This document shows positions 56,424-64,000 of a DNA stretch of 64,000 nt, piece by piece. The position numbers and the translations under genes were made by a program. Below the pieces are notes generated by a model. It ran no database searches. It was not told the DNA's origin and worked only from the letters and a program-made list of their open reading frames with translations. Positions within the stretch are counted from its first letter, which is position 1; each line of letters opens with the position of its first letter. The DNA comes from UBA2991 sp965221735 (GTDB taxonomy: Bacteria > Chloroflexota > Dehalococcoidia > Tepidiformales > Tepidiformaceae), in the NCBI GenBank assembly GCA_965221735.1, contig OZ244910.1, forward strand, positions 1,178,001 to 1,242,000. Reading direction: 5' to 3'.

Positions 56424-58909
56424 ATGCAGGGTCGGAAGATAGCCATCGCCGCAATGATTGCGGTGCTCACGCTCGCGACGGTGGGAAGTGCTGGAGCGGC
56501 TGAGTACGAAGGTTCCCGTGTCCGAGTCGAGCTACGGGTCTGGCAAAACACGGGCGACGGACTCGACATCCACATCGGCGCGCGGTCCGCAACCGGTTCG
56601 TGGCGGGAACTGGGCATGGTCCCGCTGGCGCTCGACGACGGTCTCAGCGCCAGCGGACGGTACCGCTTTGGTGACATGGATATTCATGTGGCCCTGCCAG
56701 ACCAAGCGCTTCCGGTAGCTGTGGAGGTGCGACTCTGGCAGGACGTTGCCGACAGCGGACGCCTGTGGATCAGCGCGCGTTCGGCCAACGGCTCATGGGA
56801 CACCCTGGGCACCGTCCGTCTTCTCCTTGATGACGGCTTCAGCGGCGATGGCCGATTCCGCTTCGGCGACATTGGCCTCCAGGTCCCACTCTTCGGGCAC
56901 GTGCTGTCCCTGGCAGGTCGCGCAGGGGTCCGCGGGTTCCAGGATGGGCAGGGTGTCGGGGCAAGGTTCGGGTGGCTGGAGGAGGCTGTCAGTGGTCTGG
57001 CGGTTGACCGCGACGGCAGCGTGTCGTGGCGGACTTCCGGAACCATGCGATCCGCCGAGTTCTCCCCGACGGGACGGTGACGACGATCGCTGGCGGCAAC
57101 GGGGCCGGGACACGGGATGGTCCGGCTGAGACCGCGCAGTTTGACGGGCCCAGCGATGTGGCCATCGAGCCACAGGGTGGTATCTACGTTGCAGAGAGCT
57201 GGGGAAACCGCATCCGCAAGATCACAGTGGAGGGGATGGTGACGACCATTGCTGGTGGCGACCAACCTGAAGAAGGGCCATGGCTGAGCCGGGATGGGCC
57301 CGCCGATGAGGCCCTGTTCTTGGGACCCCACAGAGTCGTCCTCAGCCCAGACGGCGACCTCTACATCATTCAGCAGTACCAGATACGGCGCCTCTCGCCC
57401 TCCGGGTGGGTGACTACGGTCGCAGGGAATGGCGGCCTAGGCTGGAAGGACGGTCCCAGGGAGTATGCCGAATTCGCCTCTCTGCAGGACATTGATGTGG
57501 ACGCCGAGGGGAACGTGTACGTCCTCGACGAGAACCCCTACGTTCCCGACAGGAAGGGAACTCACTCTCTCGTTCGCAAGATCGATACATCCGGCCAGGT
57601 GTCAACGCTGTTCCGGGGCTACCCGCCAAACCTTGGCGGGCAACTGGCTGGCTCACGGGGAATGGGCGTGACCCCAGCGGGGGAGATATACCTGGCCAAC
57701 ACCGGGCGCCACCAGATCGTGAAAGTCCTGGGGTTCAATCAGCTCCTGGCGGTAGCTGGCACGGGCGAAGTCGGCTACCTTGACGGGCCCAGCGGCGAGG
57801 CTACCTTCAACGGGCCCGGGGCGCTTGCCCTGTCACCTAGGGGAGCGCTGGTCGTGATGGATCAGGCCGACAGTGTGGTGAGGGTTGTTCTCCCAGAGGC
57901 GGACGGGAGCTTTTCCGGCACGACACTGGCTGAGCTGCTCATCCCGAGACTGGAGGGGGTTCGGGTTGCCATTTTCGCGGGCAGCGGGCATAGCGGTTTC
58001 GCCGATGGTCCGGCAGGTGAGGCTCTCTTTAGTTCTCCCGGAGGATTAGCGCTCACTGCGGACGGAAGCGTGATCGTCGCCGACACGGACAACCACGCGA
58101 TTCGCCGAATCTCTCCCGCAGGGGTTGTGTCCACCTTGGCAGGCGGCAATGGATCCGGCCGTCGCGACGAGCCACCCCATGAGGCGCAGTTCTCCTACCC
58201 GAAAGCTGTGGTCGTGGGCGGCGATGGCACCATCTACGTTACCGATACCGGCAACGGTCTCATCCGCCGCCTCCCGCCCGGTGGTGCGGTGGAGACGGTC
58301 GAGAGTGGAAGAGTCACCTTCTCTGATCCTCATGGCTTAGCCCTTGATGCTGCGGGGAATCTCCTGTTTCACGAATCCACCACGCACGGTTGGCAGCTCC
58401 TACGTCTCTCCCCGACCGGCGAGTTGTCGGATGTACTGGACCAGCCCACCGTTCTCAGCGACGCGTTCGTGCTGGACGAGGCGGGCATCCTGTTCTTCGC
58501 GACTCATGAAAATCAAAGGACTTCCATCCATAAGGCTGCAGGGGATGGAACTGCCTCCATGGTGTTCGAGGACATTCCGACCACCTACGGTGGCGTGTTT
58601 TCCTGGTATGTGTCTGCTATGGCTCTGGCCCCGGACGGAACGCTGTACGCAGCCGACCGGAAGTACGGCCGGGTGGTCATGATCACGCCTGACGGGCAGG
58701 CCACGATTGTCGCTGATCGGGATTCGGTCAACTATCCGGATTTCCAGCCCGTGGCCATGCTTATCACACTGGGGGGTGAACTCCTGGTCGCGGACGCCTA
58801 CACAAACGTGATCTGGAAGATCACTCTTCCAGGCGACGATGACAAGTCCGCCCGTGACGTGGGGGCGTTGTTCGACCAGATCGTGGACTCGCTGAGGCGG
58901 GTGCCGTAG
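56424..58909 (+). pseudogene. Secreted NHL-repeat protein, frame broken once
   Basis: One gene in two frames. From the ATG at 56424 (aggggg upstream) a signal peptide (MQGRKIAIAAMIAVLTLATV, then GSAGAA) and ~180 residues with two similar blocks (RVELRVWQNTGDGLDIHIGA and VEVRLWQDVADSGRLWISAR) run to GLAVDRDGSV near 57020. There one base seems lost; the next frame (57026 to 58909) goes on with VADFRNHAIRRVLPDGTVTT, so that GLAVDRDGSVxVADFRNHAIRRV restores a perfect NHL repeat. About seven to nine NHL repeats follow (VAGTGEVGYLDGPSGEATFN, IVADTDNHAIRRISPAGVVS, YVTDTGNGLIRRLPPGG), a beta-propeller. The role is unknown; it would be outside the cell. Confidence 0.75.
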
Positions 58910-59634
58910 TTGCTGAATAGCCTGCTGTGAATGAACGACCAAGGACCGCTTGGGGGGGGCGCGGGCTCCCTGTTGCGCTCAGTGGCGCGCTGGCCCTTTT
59001 CCCCTGGTTTCGCACCCCAGCGTCAAATCCGCTCACTCTGCACGGGGTGTTCAGATATCTCCTTACGGGATTCGCCAGCGGCGCTCGGCTCTGCGAGTGC
59101 CGCATGTGCTTCTGAAGCTCCAGGGCGACCCAACAAGAGAACCGGAGAGAGCACGCATCAGATGCGACCAGCCGGGCTAATACCGGCTAGGGGAGGATTG
59201 CTCTCACCGTATTCGTTGTTCCCCAGCAGTCGAACTCGCCTGACTCCTTCACGGCCAGTGCCGGAGGCTACACCGGCAGCCTCGTCGAACGAGCCGAACG
59301 GGGACTCGCGCGTATCGCGCTCCTGCCTTCAGCGTGTGCCATCTCGCGTGCGCTGGCGCAAGCACCATCTGTGCATGCGGAATGTCGCAACCCCTGGGGG
59401 AGGGAAGCATTTCCCGTGACGGGGCGGCAGCCGAGCATCGACATGTTGGACTGGAGAGCGCGCAGGCGCTGGTCCGGCAGTCGCGATCGGCGGCGCCCAG
59501 CAGTTTGAAGGCGCCAACCAACACGATTGAACTCGCGATGCGGTGACTCGTGCAGCGTTGGCTGGCCGACTCGGACGACGGATGCGGGGTCGAGCGTCTG
59601 CTCACCGCATCGCTGCGGACAGTGGTTGATCCGT
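58910..59634. other. Gap of about 725 bases without a supported gene
   Basis: Several short frames are open on both strands, but none has a convincing start, composition or known motif. No tRNA, repeat or hairpin stood out. It separates the NHL gene from the metalloprotease-like gene (convergent). Confidence 0.4.
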
Positions 59635-61554
59635 CTAGCGCCGCCAGCCCATGGCCTCTATCGGGTCCCACGAGTCAGCGTCCTCGGGCGCGCAAGGGGT
59701 TTCGGGAGTTCGCGGCAGCCGCACTTCGATGCCTGATACGCCCTCGAGTTCGATCACGTGCTGGTGCGCGGCGTCAGGATCGCGGGTGAGCCCTCCTTCG
59801 CTGTCGACGAACGCAACTTCCCCACAAGCTTCGGTTGCGACGACGAGTACCGTCAGGCCGGGTTCGGCAATGGTGCGGAACGTGCCGTCGTCCTGACTCA
59901 CGCCAACGGGGACAATCCAAGCGTCGGTAGCGCTTACAAGGGAGCCGGGGAGCGATCGAAATGCGCTGACGCGAACGCCCCGCACGGGATTGCCGTCGGG
60001 GCCGGAGACCACGCCCGAGAAAAATGCCCATGGAGGTACCGCTTCAGCGCGCCACGACTCGAAGTCGCGGTAGAACTCGTCCACGGCCAGGCCAAAGGTG
60101 GCCTCGAACGCCGACTTCCAGTCCGGGTCATTAGCGAGTTGCCGATAGAAGTCGAACAGGGACTCCTCGCCAGCCCGCTCAACGAGACGCTCTACAGCGA
60201 GGAAGCCGACCCCGGCGTGCCAATCCAGCTGCTCCATGCTGCGGAGTGAGCCGCTCCAATCTCGGGCGATCCACCAGAGGTAGGGGCGGCTCTTGAAGTA
60301 GTCGTGACGTCCGCTCACTCGATCGTGGAGTGCGTCGAGATACCACGCCGCGCCTTCCTGAATCCAAAGGGGCGCCCAGTCGGCGTTGTCAATCTGGAAC
60401 TGGAGCGCATGGACGTACTCGTGCGCGATTACCCGCACGAATCCCAGCTCATCAGGCTCCATCGTCACCGTCCCTCCGCGCACCTCGGTGACGGTGGTTG
60501 GCCTGCGGTCCTGTTGCAGGTGGATGACGCCCCCGCCGTACGCGAAGCCCCTCGCACCCGGCGCGTCGGACGCCGCGAGCCGGATGGTCAATGGCGGCGC
60601 CACCAGCCCGAAGTGCGTGGAGAAGAAGCACGCGACGCTCTCGTACTCCCGCCTAATCTCGGCTGCGTATCTGACGCGTTGCTCTGGTGAGAAGTCACCC
60701 TCGAACTCGATCGCCCCGGGGGAGGGGTCGATGTGTTCGCAGGGAGGCCGCGACGGCTGCGGGCTCGCCGTCGCGTTTGGTAGGGGCGAAACCTGGTCTC
60801 CGGTAGCTGCCGCCCTCCCGAGAAACGATGGCAGGATGATCGAGTCTGCGCACTCGGGCAGGCCGCCGGCGATGCGACCGAGGCGCGCCAGCGTCTCCAC
60901 AGCGACGACGGGCGCGTCCTCGGCGAGCTCCAGCACCTCATGGATGAGGCCAATGCTGCCCTTCGACCGCTCGCCCTCATTGAGCTGGGGCGCGCGGTCG
61001 AAGAGCGCCTGATAGCGGGCTAGGGCGAAGGCGTGGTACTCCGCGATATCGTCGGGCGGCCTGATGCCGCGCATGGCGAAGGCGAAGCTCCAGATCGACT
61101 GACCGAGAATCTCGCCGAATGCGTCCTGGGAGTCGAGGTCGAGGCCCAGCGTCTCGCGCCGGGCTTCGTACCAGCCTATATTGCGCTGGAGTTCGGCGTC
61201 GGCCGCGCAGAGGGCGCGCAGGTAGCGCTCATCGGCGTGACTGACCGCTGTGGCGGGAGTCTCCGGCGGAGCCTGGTCGCCTGCATTGACGGGGGTGGCG
61301 GCCCTTGTCGGCGTCGCTGCCGGCCGAGGCGCCTGGGTGGGGGGTCCGGCGGCACTTCGGTCCTGAGCGTTTTCAGCTGGCACCTCACTCGCCGTCCGCG
61401 GAGTGAGGACTGCGGTCTCGCCCATCGCCTCGTCGCCGCCATTGCAGGCCAAGGATAGGGCGGCCGCGAGACCCGCAAGGAGCGGGGCAACGCGGTGGAC
61501 TGGCGCCAAACGGCGGCTGTCATGCACTGGTACGCCCCCGACGGATTCTCTCAT
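59635..61554 (-). CDS. Metalloprotease-like lipoprotein (HExxH)
   Basis: A 639-residue secreted lipoprotein. The signal peptide ends with the lipobox LSLAC (near residue 37); a Pro/Thr/Ala-rich linker follows. The central part holds the zinc motif VIAHEYVHALQFQ (near residue 376) and, about 22 residues on, WIQEGAAWYLDAL with the third ligand glutamate: the gluzincin pattern of peptidase MA-like proteins. The last ~110 residues (FSGVVSGPDGNPVRGVRVSA, GTFRTIAEPGLTVLVVATE) are a carboxypeptidase-regulatory-like beta sandwich. It would act on proteins at the cell surface. The ATG at 61554 is first in frame. Confidence 0.82.
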   Translation of the reverse strand: MRESVGGVPVHDSRRLAPVHRVAPLLAGLAAALSLACNGGDEAMGETAVLTPRTASEVPAENAQDRSAAGPPTQAPRPAATPTRAATPVNAGDQAPPETPATAVSHADERYLRALCAADAELQRNIGWYEARRETLGLDLDSQDAFGEILGQSIWSFAFAMRGIRPPDDIAEYHAFALARYQALFDRAPQLNEGERSKGSIGLIHEVLELAEDAPVVAVETLARLGRIAGGLPECADSIILPSFLGRAAATGDQVSPLPNATASPQPSRPPCEHIDPSPGAIEFEGDFSPEQRVRYAAEIRREYESVACFFSTHFGLVAPPLTIRLAASDAPGARGFAYGGGVIHLQQDRRPTTVTEVRGGTVTMEPDELGFVRVIAHEYVHALQFQIDNADWAPLWIQEGAAWYLDALHDRVSGRHDYFKSRPYLWWIARDWSGSLRSMEQLDWHAGVGFLAVERLVERAGEESLFDFYRQLANDPDWKSAFEATFGLAVDEFYRDFESWRAEAVPPWAFFSGVVSGPDGNPVRGVRVSAFRSLPGSLVSATDAWIVPVGVSQDDGTFRTIAEPGLTVLVVATEACGEVAFVDSEGGLTRDPDAAHQHVIELEGVSGIEVRLPRTPETPCAPEDADSWDPIEAMGWRR

Positions 61555-61694
61555 AGGCGGAGAGGCCGAGGAAGCGGCCGGTGCGGCTCGAGCTCACGAC
61601 TTGCGCACCGACGGGCTGGCCTCGCAGTGGGCATTCGTGCAGTGCGCGACTGCGCGCTGGGCACGGTGACGCTCCGCCTGCGGTTCTGGCAGCG

Positions 61695-62201
61695 CTACTC
61701 GAACATGCTCTCGGCGAACGCGATCAGCGTCGCCATGTCGGGGGATCCCCGGAGCATGTAGAGCACGCCTGTCGCCTCGTCCCAGACCTGCACCGTTATG
61801 CGGAACTGCGCGTCGGTGGCGCTGCGCTGCACCCGCGCGGGCCGGCCTGCGATCTGCAAGGGCTCGCGGACGCCGGTCTGGTCGCCTCGGTCGTTGGTGT
61901 AGGTCCAGGTGGCTGGCTTTGAGGAGTACCTCGCGCCTATTCCGTCGGCGGAAACTTCGAGGCGGGAGCCGTCATAGAACGCCCTGAAGTACCCTGACTC
62001 CGATTCATCTCCGCTCCAGGCGTAGTTCAGCGTCCAGCCCTCCGGCAGGTCCGGCTCGCGCCAGTGGGGGAACGTGCGCGCCTCGGCCAGGCTCGTGGTG
62101 TAGGCTTCCGGGATCGTGGGGCTCCGCGGCAATCGAGGGCCCACCGGCTGCGTGGCGCCGGTCCAGCCGGCGGGGACGAGTTGGAAGATGCCGTGGACCA
62201 C
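61695..62201 (-). CDS. Hypothetical protein, possibly 5' truncated
   Basis: The frame from GTG 62201 encodes 168 residues, ending with WTYTNDRGDQTGVREPLQIA, AQFRITVQVWDEATGVLYML and SPDMATLIAFAESMFE, which resemble the DUF4367/DUF4245-like folds of surface proteins. There is no signal peptide and the N-terminus looks like a mid-protein start; upstream the frame stays open but reads as antisense of the small plus-strand genes. A TATAAT lies upstream at 62222-62227 on this strand. The gene may have lost its 5' end at the border of the transposase region. Confidence 0.5.
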   Translation of the reverse strand: MVHGIFQLVPAGWTGATQPVGPRLPRSPTIPEAYTTSLAEARTFPHWREPDLPEGWTLNYAWSGDESESGYFRAFYDGSRLEVSADGIGARYSSKPATWTYTNDRGDQTGVREPLQIAGRPARVQRSATDAQFRITVQVWDEATGVLYMLRGSPDMATLIAFAESMFE

Positions 62202-62227
62202 GGGCGCGGTCAACGAAAGGGGATTAT

Positions 62228-62241
62228 ATACCGTAGTACCC
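62228..62241. repeat. Imperfect inverted repeat, left copy
   Basis: ATACCGTAGTACCC here and GGGTACTATTGTAT at 63810-63823 are inverted copies with 12 of 14 bases matching. Together they flank the three small genes and the IS1595-type transposase, so they may be the ends of a 1.6-kb transposable unit. Confidence 0.4.
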
Positions 62242-62307
62242 TGCCATAAGTCTGGCGGGCGAGCGCCGGGCGCGGTATCTTCGGGGAGGACAGGAGGCAC
62301 CGAATCC

Positions 62308-62439
62308 ATGCCCACCGAGAAAGATTTGCGCATTCCCGCCGCGCCCCGTGACTTGATTCGTGCCATGCTCCGGGGCGACGGGATGCCAGCCGAGAAGAAG
62401 CCCAAGGACCAGCCCCAGCCTGCCGAGCGCCGTCCGTGA
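62308..62439 (+). CDS. Small protein, 43 residues
   Basis: The ATG at 62308 has a strong ribosome-binding site (aggagg, about 10 bases upstream). The product is short and polar (MPTEKDLRIPAAPRDLIRAM, then a Lys/Pro/Glu-rich tail). The stop overlaps the next gene's GTG (GTGA), so the two are coupled. Such small genes are common in phages and transposable units. Confidence 0.5.
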   Translation: MPTEKDLRIPAAPRDLIRAMLRGDGMPAEKKPKDQPQPAERRP

Positions 62440-62663
62440 CCGCCACGGAACGGAAGCCGGACGACCCCGCCACCTACGCCGACATCCAGAGCTTGCAGGA
62501 CCAGATGGACCGCTTCGAGAGTCGCATCGTCTCCGGCCTTGACGGGATGGAGTCGCGCCTCGACCGGATGGAAGCGCGGCTCGACGTGCTCGTCTCGGAA
62601 CTCCGTGAACTCCGGGTAGACATGCGCCAGCACGTGCAGGACCCAGCGGCCCACGCACGCTAG
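62436..62663 (+). CDS. Small coiled-coil protein, 75 residues
   Basis: GTG start overlapping the upstream stop by four bases. Residues 15-65 are one coiled coil (IQSLQDQMDRFESRIVSGLD, RLDRMEARLDVLVSELRELR) with clear heptads. No family beyond this is recognised. Confidence 0.55.
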   Translation: MTATERKPDDPATYADIQSLQDQMDRFESRIVSGLDGMESRLDRMEARLDVLVSELRELRVDMRQHVQDPAAHAR

Positions 62664-62669
62664 CCGGTC

Positions 62670-62876
62670 GTGGCTGACCGCTCGGCCTACTTTCGGGCCT
62701 ACCAGATAGAGCGCCGCGCGCTCCTACGCGCGCTGTGGCGAGAGCAAGACGACCGTGTGTGCGAGGCCCGTGACTGGGACGCGCCCCTGCTGGGGAAGCG
62801 GCGAGGGACGCGCTTCTGCAGCAACCCCTGTTGGCAGCGCGAACGCTACCGGAGGAGGAAGGATGCTACGCCGTGA
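62670..62876 (+). CDS. Small cysteine-containing protein, 68 residues
   Basis: GTG start 6 bases after the preceding stop. The C-terminal half has the pattern VCEARDWDAPLLGKRRGTRF, CSNPCWQRERYRRRK: three cysteines as in small zinc-binding proteins of mobile DNA (first Cys, long loop, CxxxC), with a basic tail. Its last 11 bases overlap the end of the transposase gene on the other strand. Confidence 0.55.
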   Translation: MADRSAYFRAYQIERRALLRALWREQDDRVCEARDWDAPLLGKRRGTRFCSNPCWQRERYRRRKDATP

Positions 62877-63795
62877 GTTCGGAGTACCGGAGGCGCTTGC
62901 CGACCATGCCGCGCACGATCCGGCGGAGCTGGTCTATCGTGTCGGCCTCGCGGTCGTTGTGACGACCCGCGAACTCGGTCACGTAGCGGTCGAGGTGCTT
63001 GGCCGACATCTGGTGGTACGTCCCGTGATAGCCCCGCTTCAACATCGCCCAGAAGGACTCGATTCCCTGTGTATGGGCTTGCCCCCTCACAAACTCCCCG
63101 ACCGAGTGCTGGACCGACTCGTGGGCGCGGGGGAGGCCACGGTAGGCGGGAGCCTCGTCCGTGTAGACCGTCGCGTCCTCCGCCGTGCGCTCCCAGACGA
63201 AGGAGCGGAGCGTCGGGCCGTCCACACGCTCGACCACTGCGGCGGAGACCTGGCCGGTCGCCCGATCCTTCACGCCCGCCACGGCGGTCTTGCCGACCGG
63301 CCCACGACCAGCGCGGAGCTTCTTCGAGGCGTGCTTGTTCGCCTCCTTGCCGCCTACGTACGTCTCGTCCGCCTCTACCGGGCCGGTGAAGCTGGCGCCG
63401 TTCTCGCCCCAGACCTCCCGGAGCCGGTGCGCCAGATGCCACGCGCTCTTCTGGGTGATCCCGAGGTCGCGGTGCAGCTTCATGCTGCTGACGCCTTTGA
63501 GGTTCGTCGTGAGGAGGTACGCGCCCAGCGCCCACGTCTGGTAGCCGAGGTTCGAGCCCTCCATGACCGTCCCGGTCTTGACCGAGAAGCGCTTGCGGCA
63601 GTCCCGGCAGCGGTAGGGCATCGTGGGGTGGCTCGCGCCCGTCTGGACGTTCACGGAGCCGCACGCGGGGCAGCCCACGCCAGCAGGCCAGCGCTCCGCC
63701 GCGAAGAACGCCTCGGCGGTCGCATCGTCGGGAAACATCCGGATCAGATCGGTGAGCGTGATCCCCGTCCGGCTGGCCTTTCCTGGTGCCTTCAT
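62866..63795 (-). mobile_element. IS1595-family transposase
   Basis: A 309-residue transposase of the ISXO2/IS1595 type. N-terminal zinc ribbon (GVGCPACGSVNV ... YRCRDCRKRFS), then the catalytic region: VEADETYVGGKEANK (first Asp), YTDEAPAY (second Asp), and GIESFWAMLKRGYHGTYHQM with the terminal KHLDRYVTEFAGRHN. Full length for the family, no break seen. ATG at 63795. Members of this family can carry passenger genes, and the three small genes at 62308-62876 may be such. Confidence 0.92.
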
Positions 63796-63809
63796 GGCTC
63801 GTCCTCCGT

Positions 63810-63823
63810 GGGTACTATTGTAT
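63810..63823. repeat. Imperfect inverted repeat, right copy
   Basis: Right partner of the repeat at 62228-62241; it lies 14 bases upstream of the transposase start and directly before the methyltransferase ATG. Confidence 0.4.
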
Positions 63824-63824
63824 C

Positions 63825-64000
63825 ATGAGCGCCCGGAACTGGGAAGGGCGCACCATCTGGACGGGCGACAATCTGGACGTTCTCCGGGGCATGAATTCCG
63901 AGACGGTCGACCTCGTGTACGCCGACCCGCCGTTCAACTCGAACCGCGAGTACGCGGCCCCCGTGGGGAGCAAGGCAGCGGGCGCTGCGTTCAAGGACAC
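63825..64000 (+). CDS. Site-specific DNA methyltransferase, N-terminal part only
   Basis: The frame from ATG 63825 is open to the window's end (58 codons). It reads TIWTGDNLDVLRGMNSETVD and LVYADPPFNSNREYA: the beginning of a beta-class DNA methyltransferase with an intact motif IV (DPPF). The gene continues beyond the window. It is divergent from the transposase. It is not a copy of the Mod gene at 47960. Confidence 0.88.
   Translation, partial: MSARNWEGRTIWTGDNLDVLRGMNSETVDLVYADPPFNSNREYAAPVGSKAAGAAFKD

Noticed and set aside
58931..59419. Plus-strand frame of 162 codons in the gap after the NHL gene
   Set aside because: Ser/Pro/Arg-rich without secondary-structure pattern; overlaps other equally poor frames.
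1..64000. CRISPR array or cas genes
   Set aside because: No regularly spaced repeats and no Cas motifs were seen.

Overview
The window is 64 kb of very GC-rich DNA, densely packed, with short gaps and GTG/TTG starts, and it falls into a core-like half (about 1-28 kb) and an accessory half (about 28-64 kb). Several marks point to a high-GC, Gram-positive-type or Chloroflexota-like bacterium: a GAAC-N4-GTTC LexA box, two LLM (F420-type) oxidoreductases, a NudC with zinc ribbon, an ImuB/DnaE2 mutasome and no proteobacterial-type operons. Chloroflexota (Dehalococcoidia/Tepidiforma-like) is my best guess; Actinobacteriota is the alternative. This is an inference from gene content, not a placement.

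Core half: the 3' end of an SDR gene, tandem ThuA-like genes, an epoxide hydrolase, a molybdopterin oxidoreductase, the SOS-controlled imuB-dnaE2 operon, a SnoaL-like protein, a LysM lipoprotein, tRNA-Arg(CCT), a CoA-transferase A/B pair with an LLM oxidoreductase, an amidohydrolase, a frameshifted DUF192 gene beside nudC, a second LLM gene, an ABC-2 exporter, two VapBC-type modules, a SulP transporter with a beta-carbonic anhydrase, an NCS2-type permease with an extra kinase-like tail, and a sterol-reductase (ERG4/ERG24) family membrane protein.

Accessory half: at 29.1 kb a second NCS2-like permease gene breaks off in mid-domain and runs into the 3' part of a large serine recombinase. A complete large serine recombinase faces it tail to tail. 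From there to 45.6 kb lies an integrated element: an orphan HigA-like regulator, a RES/Xre-type toxin-antitoxin pair and a compact type IV secretion operon (small membrane protein, TrbL/VirB6, two pilin-like proteins, a PrgI fusion, VirB4, a VirD4-type coupling ATPase, a DUF3800 protein). Direct repeats (21 of 24 bases equal) at 29878 and 45613 bracket it. I see no relaxase.

Next to it is a defence cluster: a TOPRIM (OLD-like) protein and a type III-like restriction-modification operon. In this operon the Res subunit carries a complete MntA-type antitoxin domain at its C-terminus, and the HepT toxin gene sits between res and mod with overlaps on both sides. Restriction and a HepT/MntA toxin-antitoxin are thus one transcription and translation unit; this is the most interesting object in the window. 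The right end holds decayed genes, a frameshifted NHL-repeat protein, a metalloprotease-like lipoprotein, an IS1595-type transposase with possible passenger genes, and the start of another DNA methyltransferase.
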